Assembly: GCA_002410715.1 (NCBI GenBank)
Contig: DHOG01000162.1
Span: 1-19,387 of the forward strand
Length of the DNA: 19,387 nt
Source: Ruminococcaceae bacterium UBA5396
Lineage (GTDB): Bacteria; Bacillota; Clostridia; Oscillospirales; Acutalibacteraceae
Reading direction: 5' to 3'
Below are positions 4,950 to 14,922 of the stretch, piece after piece. The notes under the pieces were generated by a model that saw only the letters and a list, made by a program, of their open reading frames with translations, was not told the origin of the DNA and ran no database searches. A program made the translations under genes and the position numbers. Position 1 is the first letter of the stretch; every line of letters begins with the position of its first letter.

Positions 4950-7889
4950 ATGCAAAACAAAAGTCTCAATCCAAAATGCACCATGACAGTGGCATTTTTG
5001 TCGGCCTTTATAATCCTGCTGTCGGTTTTTAATAATATCACTGTGGGTGGGAGTATTGTCGAATCCCCAAAAGGGCCTAGCTTTACCGGAGAAGCGCTGG
5101 CGCGTTGGACAGACGGCACTTATTATCGGGCAGGACGGCTGGATGTTACGAAAGTCCGGATTGATGGCGCTGTTGCTCCCCTTGGTGAAGAAAATGCTGT
5201 CACTCTATCTCCCGGTAGCGTATTAACGATTGCGGTTGAGGTGGAAAAAACGGGAGATTATAGCGTCGCCCTGGATTATTTACCAATTGACGCCAGGATG
5301 ACCGATGCGGAATTGGTTGTCGGCGTGGATTCGGTTTCTTATGACGCCACCATCCCCCTGCTTTGGAAAGATGCTTCGCCCGATTATTCCTTTGATAAAT
5401 ATGGGAATGAAATGCTGCCTGAGCAGGAAAACATCACTGATTTCGTTATTAACCCACTGATGGATGCACAATCCATGGTGGGGAAGCAGGAGCTTGTTTT
5501 TCAACTTGCGTCCGGAAATCATACTTTGAGCATCCAATCATTGGAACAGGGTCTAAAGGTTCGTTCCCTGTTCTTGGCTGAGAAAAGGGAGACCGATCTG
5601 TATGATACTTATATAGACAGTATACCGGACGGTCTCTCCCCTGTAGCCTCCATCATCCCGATTGAAGCCGAGAAATATGCTGTCAAGACCGATTCATTTA
5701 TTCGGGGTACCAGCGTAAAGAATCCGGCGTTGTCACCTTATGATACATACAAGCGCCGGATTAATGTGATTGATGAAAATTCGTGGAACTCACCGGGGCA
5801 AAAAATCGCATGGGAATTTGACGTGGAGCAAGAGGGGAAATACCATATCGGGTTCCGCTATGCCCAGGCCGCCTATCCGGGCAAGCCAAGCTACCGCAGA
5901 ATTGAGATAGATGGGAAATTGCTGTTTCGTGAAATGGAAGCGGTGGCATTTCCACAAACAAAGGGAGGCAAACACAGCAATCTTGTACTGTCCGGCGCAC
6001 AGAATCAGCCGTATGCCTTTTATTTAGAACCGGGGCGGCATGTGATTTCCATGACCGTTACACTGGGTGATGCGCAGGAACCCTACCGCCAAATACTGGG
6101 GATTATGCAGCGGATAAACGATATTTCGGCAGAAATCCGCAAAGTTACCGGCGGCATAGCCGATAAAAACAGGACATGGGATATGCAGGTTAGCTTCCCA
6201 AATGTGATATCGCAGCTTAAGCAATGCATATCGGATATAGAAAATGCGTATGCGCACCTCAAGTCCGGCGTAAAAGATACACCCTCGTATGCAAATGATC
6301 TCGTGTATGCCGCAGACATACTGCGCAATCTGTTGAAAAAGCCGCAGACACTTCCTAACAAAATTAAGCAATTGTCTGAGGGCGACCAGTCTGCCAACAA
6401 GTATTTAGGCAATATGCTTATGACGCTTGTAAAGCAACCCCTAAGTCTTGATCGAATTTATATTTATGGGGAAGAGCAGGAGTTACCCCCTGCCCAGGCA
6501 TCCCTATTCCACAGCATAAGCAATGGTGTGAAATCATTTTTTTACTCATTTCTGCCGGAAGCTTCACAGGCAGATTATTCCGACTTTGATGCAGATGACT
6601 CTAAAGAATTGAAGGTTTGGGTTAATCGTCCGATTCAATATGTTCAGATTTTGCAGCAAATTATCGATGCCGACTATAACCGCAAGAATCATACCAATAT
6701 CAGGCTTTCGGTAATGCGGGATGAGCAGAAGTTAATTTTGTCCAATGCAGCGGGGAATAACCCGGACGTGGGATTGGGCGTTAATTACTATACCCCGTTT
6801 GACTTTGCCATACGGGGTGCAGCCAAAAATCTTTTGGACTTTGACGATTTTTTACCTTTTTATAATGAGAATTACAACTTGGAATCCCTTGTACCCATGT
6901 GCTATCAGGATGGCGTTTACGGTGCGGCTGAAACTTTGGATTTTCAGGTTCTCTTCTACCGTAAGGATATATTTGAATCTTTAGAACTGTCGGTTCCGGA
7001 TACATGGGACGATGTTAAAAAAATCATGCCGGTGCTGCTACAGAATTCTATGAATTTTAGCACCCCGATTGCGACACAAGGTGGATTCAAAACATATAAC
7101 ACAACATCTCCGTTTATCTTTCAGAACGGGGGGACTTACCTGTCAGATGACGGCGCTGAAGCAGCACTGAGATCCGATGCAACCTTCAAAGGATTAACTG
7201 CAATGACCGACCTGTATAACGTATATGGCATTCAGGCAAGTGTGGCCAACTTTTATAACAGCTTTCGTTTCGGACAGACCCCTGTCGGGATCGGCGGGTT
7301 TTCCATGTACTTGCAAATGAAGTTGGCAGCTCCCGAACTGACCGGAAAATGGGAAATTGCACTTACTCCGGGGCAAAAGCAGGCCGATGGCTCGGTTGCA
7401 CGTTATCAAATGTCCAATAGCACAGCCTGTATGATTTTCGAAAAATCCAACAAAAGCGACCAAGCCTGGCATTTTCTGAAATGGTGGCTGTCCAAAGAGA
7501 CACAGATAAAATTCAGCAATCTTCTCGAGAGTACCCTAGGACCCGAATACCGCTGGAATACAGCCAATCTCGGTGCATTTGTGCAGCTTCCATATCCAAA
7601 AAAAGATCGCGATATTATTCTGAAGCAGCTTTCCTCGCAAAAGGAAGTTGTACGGCATCCGGCCAACTATATGCTGGAGCGGGAAGTCAGCAATGTGTGG
7701 AATAATGCGGTCGCCAACGGCAAACCACTGATTGAAGCGGTTGATAAGGCTCAACTCAACGCGGATCGTGAAATTCTGCGTAAGTTAAAAGAATTCGGGT
7801 TTCTCGATGAGGATGGGAATCTTCGGATGGACTATAATACTGACCCTGTCGGTCGGTTGCGCAAAATGTTAGAGGAGGGTGCAAATTAA
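4950..7889 (+). CDS. Large membrane-anchored substrate-binding protein with N-terminal carbohydrate-binding-like modules
   Basis: A 979-residue protein, more than twice the length of a normal sugar-binding protein. Residues 12-33 are a hydrophobic signal anchor with no lipobox. Residues about 40-225 are a beta-rich region (GSVLTIAVEVEKTGDYSVALDY). Residues 238-376 form a CBM6/35-like module opening with IEAEKYAV and containing EFDVEQEGKYHIGFRYAQ. About 385-500 looks helical. From about 550 (KELKVWVNRPIQYVQIL) to about 900 is a family-1 solute-binding domain, with VYGAAETLDFQVLFYRKDIF and the AWHFLKWWLSKETQ segment typical of these proteins. Start ATG 4950 follows AGAAAGG with a long 12-base gap, suggesting modest initiation. 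The stop codon overlaps the ATG of the first permease (TAATG), so the protein is probably coupled to that importer. Inferred role: hold a polymer or long oligosaccharide close to the membrane and hand it to the permeases. Confidence 0.88.
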   Translation: MQNKSLNPKCTMTVAFLSAFIILLSVFNNITVGGSIVESPKGPSFTGEALARWTDGTYYRAGRLDVTKVRIDGAVAPLGEENAVTLSPGSVLTIAVEVEKTGDYSVALDYLPIDARMTDAELVVGVDSVSYDATIPLLWKDASPDYSFDKYGNEMLPEQENITDFVINPLMDAQSMVGKQELVFQLASGNHTLSIQSLEQGLKVRSLFLAEKRETDLYDTYIDSIPDGLSPVASIIPIEAEKYAVKTDSFIRGTSVKNPALSPYDTYKRRINVIDENSWNSPGQKIAWEFDVEQEGKYHIGFRYAQAAYPGKPSYRRIEIDGKLLFREMEAVAFPQTKGGKHSNLVLSGAQNQPYAFYLEPGRHVISMTVTLGDAQEPYRQILGIMQRINDISAEIRKVTGGIADKNRTWDMQVSFPNVISQLKQCISDIENAYAHLKSGVKDTPSYANDLVYAADILRNLLKKPQTLPNKIKQLSEGDQSANKYLGNMLMTLVKQPLSLDRIYIYGEEQELPPAQASLFHSISNGVKSFFYSFLPEASQADYSDFDADDSKELKVWVNRPIQYVQILQQIIDADYNRKNHTNIRLSVMRDEQKLILSNAAGNNPDVGLGVNYYTPFDFAIRGAAKNLLDFDDFLPFYNENYNLESLVPMCYQDGVYGAAETLDFQVLFYRKDIFESLELSVPDTWDDVKKIMPVLLQNSMNFSTPIATQGGFKTYNTTSPFIFQNGGTYLSDDGAEAALRSDATFKGLTAMTDLYNVYGIQASVANFYNSFRFGQTPVGIGGFSMYLQMKLAAPELTGKWEIALTPGQKQADGSVARYQMSNSTACMIFEKSNKSDQAWHFLKWWLSKETQIKFSNLLESTLGPEYRWNTANLGAFVQLPYPKKDRDIILKQLSSQKEVVRHPANYMLEREVSNVWNNAVANGKPLIEAVDKAQLNADREILRKLKEFGFLDEDGNLRMDYNTDPVGRLRKMLEEGAN

Positions 7890-8800
7890 TGCGGAAATCC
7901 TTGTCCGGAAAATCTTCCGTTCCAATTTTTCTAGCGCCCTATGCCTTCTTTTTTATGCTGTTTATTGCGATTCCTGTTGCAGTCGCGGCGGTTTTATCCT
8001 TTACCTACTTTAACACCATGAATACGCCGCAATTTATTGGTATGAGCAATTATATCAACCTGTTTACAAATGACGCAGTTTTTATGCAGCATGTGTTGCC
8101 AAATACCATTGTATATGCCGTTTTTGTAGGCGGCTTTGGGTATATTTTATCCTTCTTCTTGGCGTGGTCTCTCTCTCAGATTACCAAGCGGCCTCGCACA
8201 ATAATGGCAATTATTATTTATTCTCCGTCTATGACTGGTGGAATACTTCTTTCGACAGTATGGAAAGTTATTTTCAACGGTGAGCGCAGCGGTTATCTCA
8301 ACTTTATCCTGATGAAGCTGGGTGTTATAGAGCAACCGGTGCAGTGGTTACAATCCAGCCAATACTTAATGCCAATTATGATTATTGTATCGCTGTGGAG
8401 CAGCATGGGCGTTGGTTTTCTCGCAATCTTGGCCGGTATCCTCAATGTGGATCAGGAGCAATATGAAGCGGCCTACATTGATGGGGTGTCAAACCGTTTT
8501 CAAGAAATCATTTATGTTACCATTCCGAACGCCAGACCGCAAATGCTTTTCGGCACGGTGATGGCGATTGTGAACACTTTCCAGAGCAGCGGCGTGGGTG
8601 TTGCTCTTTCGGGAAGCAATCCAACCCCCAATTATGCGGGGCAGCTGATTGTCACCCATATTGATGACTTCGGCTTTATTCGCTATGAAATGGGATATGC
8701 AGCAGCCATATCTGTGGTTCTTCTGGTGGGTATCCGGCTCCTTTCTTCCGGAGCAAACCGGCTCTTTGGAGAAAATGAGAATGAAGGGAGCGTCCTATGA
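7889..8800 (+). CDS. Sugar ABC transporter permease, MalF/UgpA type (importer 1)
   Basis: Integral membrane subunit of a carbohydrate importer: 303 residues, with about six hydrophobic segments beginning at [19 protein letters not shown]. The cytoplasmic EAA loop that contacts the ATPase is clear: [21 protein letters not shown] from residue 193, matching EAA-x3-G-x9-I-x-LP. The start ATG shares its A with the stop of the preceding binding-protein gene, preceded by GAGGAGGG. It pairs with the next permease. The Asp-Gly of the EAA loop is intact, so the subunit should be functional. No ATPase is encoded nearby. Confidence 0.95.
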   Translation: MRKSLSGKSSVPIFLAPYAFFFMLFIAIPVAVAAVLSFTYFNTMNTPQFIGMSNYINLFTNDAVFMQHVLPNTIVYAVFVGGFGYILSFFLAWSLSQITKRPRTIMAIIIYSPSMTGGILLSTVWKVIFNGERSGYLNFILMKLGVIEQPVQWLQSSQYLMPIMIIVSLWSSMGVGFLAILAGILNVDQEQYEAAYIDGVSNRFQEIIYVTIPNARPQMLFGTVMAIVNTFQSSGVGVALSGSNPTPNYAGQLIVTHIDDFGFIRYEMGYAAAISVVLLVGIRLLSSGANRLFGENENEGSVL

Positions 8801-9693
8801 GCACGTATAGAAAAAAGCGTTTTCATACCGTATCAAGTGGTGCAAATCCACAGAGATTTGACCGCAGCCAAATCAAATTCTATCTGTACCTGATTCCAAT
8901 TTGTATCGTGATGGGGCTGCCCATTCTGTTTATTTTTTCCAATGCTTTCAAGCCGCTTGATGAACTTTTCGCGTACCCGCCGCGCTTTTTTGTGCGACGG
9001 CCTACACTGGCGAACTTTTCAAACCTGTTTAAACTCACAGGCAACTCTAACATACCGATTTCTCGCTACTTATTTAACAGCATCATAATTACAGGTTCGG
9101 CGGTGGTATTCACGGTGTTGATAAGTGTTTCCGCAGGTTACGTGTTTTCCAAGAAGAAATTCAAGCTGCGCGGCACACTGTTTCATATCAATACGCTTGC
9201 GCTGATGTTTGTCCCAATTGCCGTTTCTATCCCTCGTTACTTTATCATCATCAGCGTCGGTCTCTATGATAATTTTCTCGTGAATATTCTCCCTTTGCTG
9301 TGTATGCCCGTGAGCCTGTTTTTAATCAAGCAGTTTATCGACCAGATACCGGGCTCTCTCATCGAGGCGGCGGTTATCGACGGAGCTGGCGATTATACAA
9401 TCATGCGGAAGATTATCATGCCATTGGCAAAGCCGGCTTTGTCAACGGTTGCCATTCTTGCGTTCCAGTCGTCCTGGAACTCGACAGATGCATCCTCGCT
9501 GTATATCAGCAATGAATCGCTTAAAAACTTTTCGTTCTTCATGTCTACTCTGTCGGGGACTGCGGGCAATTCGGTTGCAGGGCAGGGGATTAGCGCGGCG
9601 TCAGCCCTGATCATGTTTTTACCCAACCTAATCTTCTTCATCATTCTGCAGTCGAGGGTTATGAACACAATGGCACATTCTGGACTGAAATAG
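8797..9693 (+). CDS. Sugar ABC transporter permease, MalG/UgpE type (importer 1)
   Basis: Partner of the preceding permease, 298 residues. It has a basic cytoplasmic N-terminus, a first membrane span near residues 28-48 ([20 protein letters not shown]), a periplasm-facing region with [21 protein letters not shown], and an EAA loop at 190 ([20 protein letters not shown]). The C-terminus ([14 protein letters not shown]) is the usual end of MalG-type subunits. The ATGA overlap with the upstream stop means translational coupling and equal stoichiometry. The family call is secure; the substrate is not readable. Confidence 0.95.
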   Translation: MSTYRKKRFHTVSSGANPQRFDRSQIKFYLYLIPICIVMGLPILFIFSNAFKPLDELFAYPPRFFVRRPTLANFSNLFKLTGNSNIPISRYLFNSIIITGSAVVFTVLISVSAGYVFSKKKFKLRGTLFHINTLALMFVPIAVSIPRYFIIISVGLYDNFLVNILPLLCMPVSLFLIKQFIDQIPGSLIEAAVIDGAGDYTIMRKIIMPLAKPALSTVAILAFQSSWNSTDASSLYISNESLKNFSFFMSTLSGTAGNSVAGQGISAASALIMFLPNLIFFIILQSRVMNTMAHSGLK

Positions 9694-9705
9694 GGGGTTT
9701 ATATT

Positions 9706-11751
9706 TTGCGCAAGATACTATCGTCTATTCTGGTCGTCATGTTTGTCGCAATTGTGTCCTGCCTGCCAGTATCGGCTATGAGCAACACGACCTACACCTA
9801 TACAATGTCGGTCAATAACGACTGGATTCGCACACAGGATGCATATATGCCGGGAAATATATACCTCAAATCTGCCAATCTGGTTGATCCAAGCGATATT
9901 TTTGTGCACGACGGTCTGATCTATGTGGCAGATACCGGTAACTGGCGCGTAGTGGTATATGATCCTAAAAAAGACACGGTATCGTATCTGGGTGAGGACG
10001 TACTGATGTCCCCAAAAGGGATCTTTGTTACAGATGACGGATTGGTTTATGTAGCCGACGCCATGGCAAACGCCGTATATATATTTGACAGGTCCGGCAA
10101 AATTGTTTCTAAAATAGGTCGCCCGAAGGAGCTCAGTAAGGATAGTATGTTTGAGCCCCGCAACGTTGTAGTTACGTCCCAGGGATTTATATATGTAGCG
10201 GGAACCGGCGCATATGAAGGTCTTCTTCAGTTTAATCAGAAAAGAGAGTTTCAGGGGTACTTCGGCACAAATACCCGTTCACTTTCCATGATGGAGGCAA
10301 TTCAAAATTTATTTTTTACTGATAAACAGAAGGAATTGCTGCTTACCCGTAAACCAAAGCCTATAGAAAATATCGATGTATCCAAAAATGATTTAATTTA
10401 TGCAGTAACTCAAAGTGAAGAGACGGGAAGAACCGGCGGAAACGTAAATAGTATCAAAAAATGTAATTTCGCCGGTGTTAATATGTTTGCAGGAAGAAAG
10501 AACATTGTAACCGAAGCGAATTTTGTGGATATTGCAGAGGGAAACAACAATAATTTTTTCACCTTGACGTATACGGGTGTTGTCAATGAGTATGACGAGT
10601 CCGGGGAGCTACTGTTTTCTTTTGGCGGGCGAGCTGTGTCAGTGGATCGTCTTGGACTGTTTTCAATGGCGGCTGCCCTGGACACAGATGAAAATGGGTT
10701 TGTTTATGTTTTGGACAGTGAGCGTGGTTATGTCCAAGTGTTTTATCCAACCGAATATGCCGTCAATATTCATCAAGCCATGAATGAGTTAAGCAATGGC
10801 CGATACAGTGAAAGCGAGGGAATTTGGAAGCGGGTTCAGCAGCTCAACGGTATGGCAAGACTTGCACATATCGGCTATGGAAAAGCCCTTTTGTCACAGC
10901 GAAAATTTGAGTTAGCTATGCAGCATTTCAAAATCGCCAATGAAAGACAATATTATTCCGAGGCCATGTGGGAGTTGCGGAATCAGCTGCTCAACAGGTT
11001 GATGCCATTTATTTTGGGCGCTTTGATCATCGTGATACTCACATGCTACATAAAAGCATTTTTAGCGAAAAAAAACAGGAAGCCGGTGACCGTGAATCGG
11101 GGCCTGTTAGATTATAGCGATAAAAGTCTTCGCACCGATTTATCCTATGTATTCTACATGATGCGGCATCCCATAGATGGATTTTATTATATACGGCGCG
11201 GTCATCGCGGCGGCATGCTTTCGGCGTGTATTCTATACGTTTTGCTCTTTATTGTATATATGGCAGATCGTCTGTTCAGAGGATTTATTTTCAATATGAC
11301 AGATGCTGCAAAAACACCGGTTATGTCGATTGTTGTCTCTTTTTTTCTTCCCATATTTCTTTGGATAATTATGAGTTACATGATCAGTTCAATCAATGAT
11401 GGCGAGGGTACACTTAAAAACATTTTTGTGGCAACGGCCTATTCGCTTTCTCCCTACTTAATCATTTCTCCCATGGTTACTGCGATTTCCTATGTTCTGA
11501 CGCTCAATGAGGCGTTTATCGTCCGGTTTGGATGGGGGATCGCAGTCCTGTGGTCGGCGGTACTATTGTTCATAAGCGTTCGGGAAATCCAAAATTATAA
11601 GTTTACCACCACAATAAAAAACATTATTTTGACGTTTCTGCTGATAATTTTGGCAGTTGTCACTTGTCTGATCCTTTATCTTATGCTTAAGCAGCTGGCC
11701 GTATTTCTTGACGGAATCTGGAAGGAGGTGGCTTACCGTGCAATGCTTTAA
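9706..11751 (+). CDS. NHL-repeat / TPR-like / Yip1-domain membrane protein
   Basis: 681 residues from TTG 9706; AGGGGG (9692-9697) lies eight bases upstream, and only this start keeps the MRKILSS signal peptide (cut near VSAM). Residues about 60-155 contain NHL-like beta-propeller repeats (DIFVHDGLIYVADTGNWRVV, then GIFVTDDGLVYVADAMANAV), with another at about 325-350 (DENGFVYVLDSERGYVQVFY). Residues about 365-425 look like TPR helices (GRYSESEGIWKRV, then FELAMQHFKIANE). A transmembrane span follows at about 433-453, then a short basic cytoplasmic linker. From about 476 to the end is a Yip1-like multi-span domain (YVFYMMRHPIDGFYYI). The propeller would be outside the cell and the Yip1 part in the membrane. 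Such fusions recur next to sugar importers in Firmicutes as I recall, without a known function. A scaffold or sensor for the importer is a guess. Confidence 0.82.
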   Translation: MRKILSSILVVMFVAIVSCLPVSAMSNTTYTYTMSVNNDWIRTQDAYMPGNIYLKSANLVDPSDIFVHDGLIYVADTGNWRVVVYDPKKDTVSYLGEDVLMSPKGIFVTDDGLVYVADAMANAVYIFDRSGKIVSKIGRPKELSKDSMFEPRNVVVTSQGFIYVAGTGAYEGLLQFNQKREFQGYFGTNTRSLSMMEAIQNLFFTDKQKELLLTRKPKPIENIDVSKNDLIYAVTQSEETGRTGGNVNSIKKCNFAGVNMFAGRKNIVTEANFVDIAEGNNNNFFTLTYTGVVNEYDESGELLFSFGGRAVSVDRLGLFSMAAALDTDENGFVYVLDSERGYVQVFYPTEYAVNIHQAMNELSNGRYSESEGIWKRVQQLNGMARLAHIGYGKALLSQRKFELAMQHFKIANERQYYSEAMWELRNQLLNRLMPFILGALIIVILTCYIKAFLAKKNRKPVTVNRGLLDYSDKSLRTDLSYVFYMMRHPIDGFYYIRRGHRGGMLSACILYVLLFIVYMADRLFRGFIFNMTDAAKTPVMSIVVSFFLPIFLWIIMSYMISSINDGEGTLKNIFVATAYSLSPYLIISPMVTAISYVLTLNEAFIVRFGWGIAVLWSAVLLFISVREIQNYKFTTTIKNIILTFLLIILAVVTCLILYLMLKQLAVFLDGIWKEVAYRAML

Positions 11752-14026
11752 GGTGCTTTCGGGATCGAAAAGGCGTCTTGGTATAATCACCATTTTACTG
11801 ATTCTGTTGTATACCGGGCATCCAGCCGCGCAGTCTGGCGGCAGCGGAGAGTGGTTTGTCCCGCCCGAGATTTCGTCCGCTGAGGTGTATTCCAATCGTC
11901 ATACGCATATGGAAAGCGGAGTGCCGATTCATAGCATGCTGACGACCGACGGGTTTGAAAAAAAGCTTGAAAACCAGAGGCTAGAGGTGTGGTTCCATCG
12001 CAACACCGCCTCAATACGTGTCGTTGACAAGGCGAGCGGATATACCTGGGGCATGCTTCCCGAGGGTGTTTCCGAAGATATGAACGATCGATGGAATGCG
12101 ATGGCCAGCTCCCTGATAACGCTTGAATACTACGATGCGGACAGAAACCAAAACAATATAAGCCTTTCCGATCCCTCGGTAGAAGCCGAATACGATTGGC
12201 AGGAGAATGCTCTGTGGTGTGATATGGATTCAACCGAAACGGGCATCTCCCTTGGCTTCACAATGAAGCTGGAGGAGGATAGTCTGGTCTTTTCTGTTAA
12301 AGAGGGGTCATTGCGAGAAATCGGCGACAACAAGGTGAAAGCTTTGTATTTTGCTCCCTTTCTCGGCTGTACCCGGGAAGATTCGATCGACGGATATATG
12401 TTTGTGCCCGACGGACCCGGCGCTTTAATCCGCTATGCAAAGGAATCCCAATATGTCAAGCCGTTTGAGGCAAGGATATATGGTTCGGACTACGGTATTG
12501 ATACGGCGGTACAGCCGGGCGACCTGAAAACAACGCGTACCAATGATTATATAACCGACGAAGAGCAGGCAACCGTGCCGGTCTATGGCGTTGTACATGG
12601 CGCGGGGCAGAATGCTCTGATGGGAGTTGCGGAGAGTGGTGAGGAATACGCCGCAATACTTGCATATCCCTCCGGCGTGATCACGCCTTACAACTGGGCC
12701 GGAATACGCTTTGATTACCGCAGCCTATATACCGAGCCGATCAATCAGGATGGGTCGGGAATCGAGAGGATGCAGCAAACTGCCAACAATGTTGTACCCA
12801 GGCTGCGTGTGACATTCTTAACCGGGGAGAAGGCTGACTACTCGGGAATGGCCGTGACCTACCGTGAGCGGCTTCGTAAGGAAGGTCGTCTGCGTGACGA
12901 ACGTTTGGACACCCAAGTCCCACTCCACTTAAATATTGTGGGGGCGGACGTGAAAAAGGGATTTCTTTTTAAAACACTTTCGGTGCTTACCACAGCCAGC
13001 CAGGCCAAGCATATTACAGAAGAATTAAGCCGGGACGGTATCCGAAACCTAACCCTCACCTTTGAAGGGTGGGAAAAGGGTGGACTAAACGGCGGAAAAA
13101 TATCCGAGACTTCATTTGAAAAACAGCTTGGCAACCGGGGAAATTTTGCGACTCTTCGCGATAAGGTGAAAGAAAACGGAGGACGCTTCTATCTGCTTCT
13201 CAATCCGGTCATTGCCAATAAGGACCAGATTTCTCTGCTTTCGGCGCCGGCTGTCACCATATCCGGTAAACAACAGAAAATTAAGCGAATGAACAATCAG
13301 ATTTTATATAACGAGTATTATTTTCTCAAGCCTTCTTTTACTGTTTCTACTGTAGAACGTTACTTTAACAAGCTGGACGGATTTAATCTGGCGTTTAAAG
13401 AGCTGGGTATGCGCCTGTACAGTGATTATACCCGCAACAAGGCGGTTACACGCACGCAGGCGCGCAGCATGCTTGTCGGCATATGCGACAAGTATAAAAG
13501 CACTGCGGTAGCCTTACATAAGCCGAATTCTTATTTCTGGGACAAAACTGGTGAATACTTCAATATTCCGATGACATGCAGTCAATACACCTTTGAGACA
13601 GACACCGTGCCGTTTTTGCCAATCGTGCTCAAGGGGCATGTAGACTATTATACTCCTTATGCCAATCAGGGCTTTTATTCTAGGTTAAGCGTGTTAAAAA
13701 TGATTGAGTTCGGCGCGTACCCGTCGTTTATCGTTGCCGCTGCCCGTAACCAGGCACTTCATAACACACCGCTTGAGGATTATTTCTCTATAAACTTTGA
13801 CGACTGGCATGATTCAATACGACAGGTATATACCCAGGTGAATGAGGCATTGGCAGCGGTGGAAGGAAGTCAAATTGAGCGCCATGTGGTGCTAAATACA
13901 GGCATTGTGCGTGTGGATTACACCAACGGCAAGCAAATCTTTATCAACTACACAACCGAGCCATACAACATTGAAGGGCGAGAGGTTCCGCCGATGGGGT
14001 TTGACGTTAGGGGGAGCCAGATATGA
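11738..14026 (+). CDS. DUF5696-family exported protein, probable TIM-barrel glycosidase-like fold
   Basis: 762 residues from GTG 11738, which lies nine bases after AGGAGG (11723-11728) and overlaps the previous gene by 14 bases. The N-terminus (FKVLSGSKRRLGIITILLIL) is a signal peptide or anchor. The first half is beta-rich (RLEVWFHRNTASIRVVDKAS, YMFVPDGPGALIRY). The second half reads like a TIM barrel: RDGIRNLTLTFEGW, GRFYLLLNPV, RLYSDYTRN, then LKMIEFGAYPSFIVA. The C-terminus (VRVDYTNGKQIFINYTTEPY) resembles the C-terminal beta-domain of many TIM-barrel glycosidases. I assign DUF5696 from the overall pattern. Conserved acids (for example in FEGW and LYSDY) could be catalytic, but nothing proves activity. 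The stop overlaps the next permease start (ATGA). It is either an unrecognised glycan-active enzyme or a glycan-binding pseudoenzyme. Confidence 0.75.
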   Translation: MQCFKVLSGSKRRLGIITILLILLYTGHPAAQSGGSGEWFVPPEISSAEVYSNRHTHMESGVPIHSMLTTDGFEKKLENQRLEVWFHRNTASIRVVDKASGYTWGMLPEGVSEDMNDRWNAMASSLITLEYYDADRNQNNISLSDPSVEAEYDWQENALWCDMDSTETGISLGFTMKLEEDSLVFSVKEGSLREIGDNKVKALYFAPFLGCTREDSIDGYMFVPDGPGALIRYAKESQYVKPFEARIYGSDYGIDTAVQPGDLKTTRTNDYITDEEQATVPVYGVVHGAGQNALMGVAESGEEYAAILAYPSGVITPYNWAGIRFDYRSLYTEPINQDGSGIERMQQTANNVVPRLRVTFLTGEKADYSGMAVTYRERLRKEGRLRDERLDTQVPLHLNIVGADVKKGFLFKTLSVLTTASQAKHITEELSRDGIRNLTLTFEGWEKGGLNGGKISETSFEKQLGNRGNFATLRDKVKENGGRFYLLLNPVIANKDQISLLSAPAVTISGKQQKIKRMNNQILYNEYYFLKPSFTVSTVERYFNKLDGFNLAFKELGMRLYSDYTRNKAVTRTQARSMLVGICDKYKSTAVALHKPNSYFWDKTGEYFNIPMTCSQYTFETDTVPFLPIVLKGHVDYYTPYANQGFYSRLSVLKMIEFGAYPSFIVAAARNQALHNTPLEDYFSINFDDWHDSIRQVYTQVNEALAAVEGSQIERHVVLNTGIVRVDYTNGKQIFINYTTEPYNIEGREVPPMGFDVRGSQI

Positions 14027-14922
14027 AAAAGATTACGATCCCCGCCTTCCCGGGCAATAAAAATCGCTTGCAACTGAAGCATAAGGATACCTTAATCGGC
14101 ATGTTGTTTTTTCTTCCCTGGATTGTCGGATTTTTGCTCTTTACCCTCTACCCGATCATTTTTTCAATCCGTCTCAGCTTCAACGAGTATCAGCAGTTGC
14201 CGGGCGGTGCGGTTATGGATTGGGCAGGATTCCGTTATTTCAATCAGGCTTGGAACACCGATCTTCATTTTAAGTTGAATCTTAGCAATTCTCTGCTGTT
14301 TGTCTCTTGTGCGACACCGGTTGTTATGGTGTTTGCCCTCATTATCGCAATTTTGCTAAATACCAAGTTTCGGCTTCGCACCTTTTTTCGCGTACTGTTT
14401 TTTATGCCGGTTCTAATCATGAGCGGACCAGTGATTAGTCGGCTGCTTTCAAAATATACCACCGATTTTTCGGCGAATACGCCGCAGATCTATCAATTTA
14501 TAAACAATCTACCCGAAGTTGTGAGTAAGCCGGTTTTGCTGATTCTAAACAATCTGGTTCTTATGCTGTGGTTTTCCGGTGTGCAAATACTTATTTTTAT
14601 AGCCGGGCTTCAGAAAATCGGTCCGGACCTGTATGCCGCCGCTGAAATCGACGGTGCAGGCGCTTGGGAGAAATTCTGGAAGATCACCCTTCCGTTTATG
14701 AAGCCGTTGATTCTGGTTACCACCGCTTACACCGTGATGACATTGTCCAATTACACCAATAACGCGGTGAATCGGCAGATCCGTAGCTCCATGTTCCTTA
14801 CGTCTAATTTGTACAGTCTCGCTGCTGCCATGTCCTGGATATATTTTGTGGCGATTATACTGCTGCTTGCAATCATCTACCTTGTGCTTTTTCTGTTCGG
14901 GAGGAGGCGTCAGCGTGCATAG
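14023..14922 (+). CDS. Sugar ABC transporter permease, MalF/LplB type (importer 2)
   Basis: 299 residues, six-span permease beginning TLIGMLFFLPWIVGFLLFTL, the usual opening of UgpA/MalF-type subunits (FFLPWIVGFL...YPI..S). The EAA loop lies near residue 205: AAAEIDGAGAWEKFWKITLP, with the first Glu of the motif replaced by Ala, a common variant. The ATG overlaps the DUF5696 stop by ATGA, with AGGGGGAG upstream. It is clearly different in sequence from the permease at 7889, so the locus encodes two separate importers rather than a recent duplicate. It may serve the lipoprotein binding protein at 3122, although the gene order does not settle which binding protein uses which pair. Confidence 0.94.
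   Translation: MKKITIPAFPGNKNRLQLKHKDTLIGMLFFLPWIVGFLLFTLYPIIFSIRLSFNEYQQLPGGAVMDWAGFRYFNQAWNTDLHFKLNLSNSLLFVSCATPVVMVFALIIAILLNTKFRLRTFFRVLFFMPVLIMSGPVISRLLSKYTTDFSANTPQIYQFINNLPEVVSKPVLLILNNLVLMLWFSGVQILIFIAGLQKIGPDLYAAAEIDGAGAWEKFWKITLPFMKPLILVTTAYTVMTLSNYTNNAVNRQIRSSMFLTSNLYSLAAAMSWIYFVAIILLLAIIYLVLFLFGRRRQRA

Noticed and set aside
11787..12233. 148-residue minus-strand open frame inside the DUF5696 gene
   Set aside because: Arg/Ser/Pro-rich shadow of a well-supported gene on the plus strand.
14846..14914. 23-residue upstream extension of the second importer-2 permease
   Set aside because: No ribosome binding site and it lies inside the preceding permease; GTG 14915 has AGGAGG seven bases upstream.
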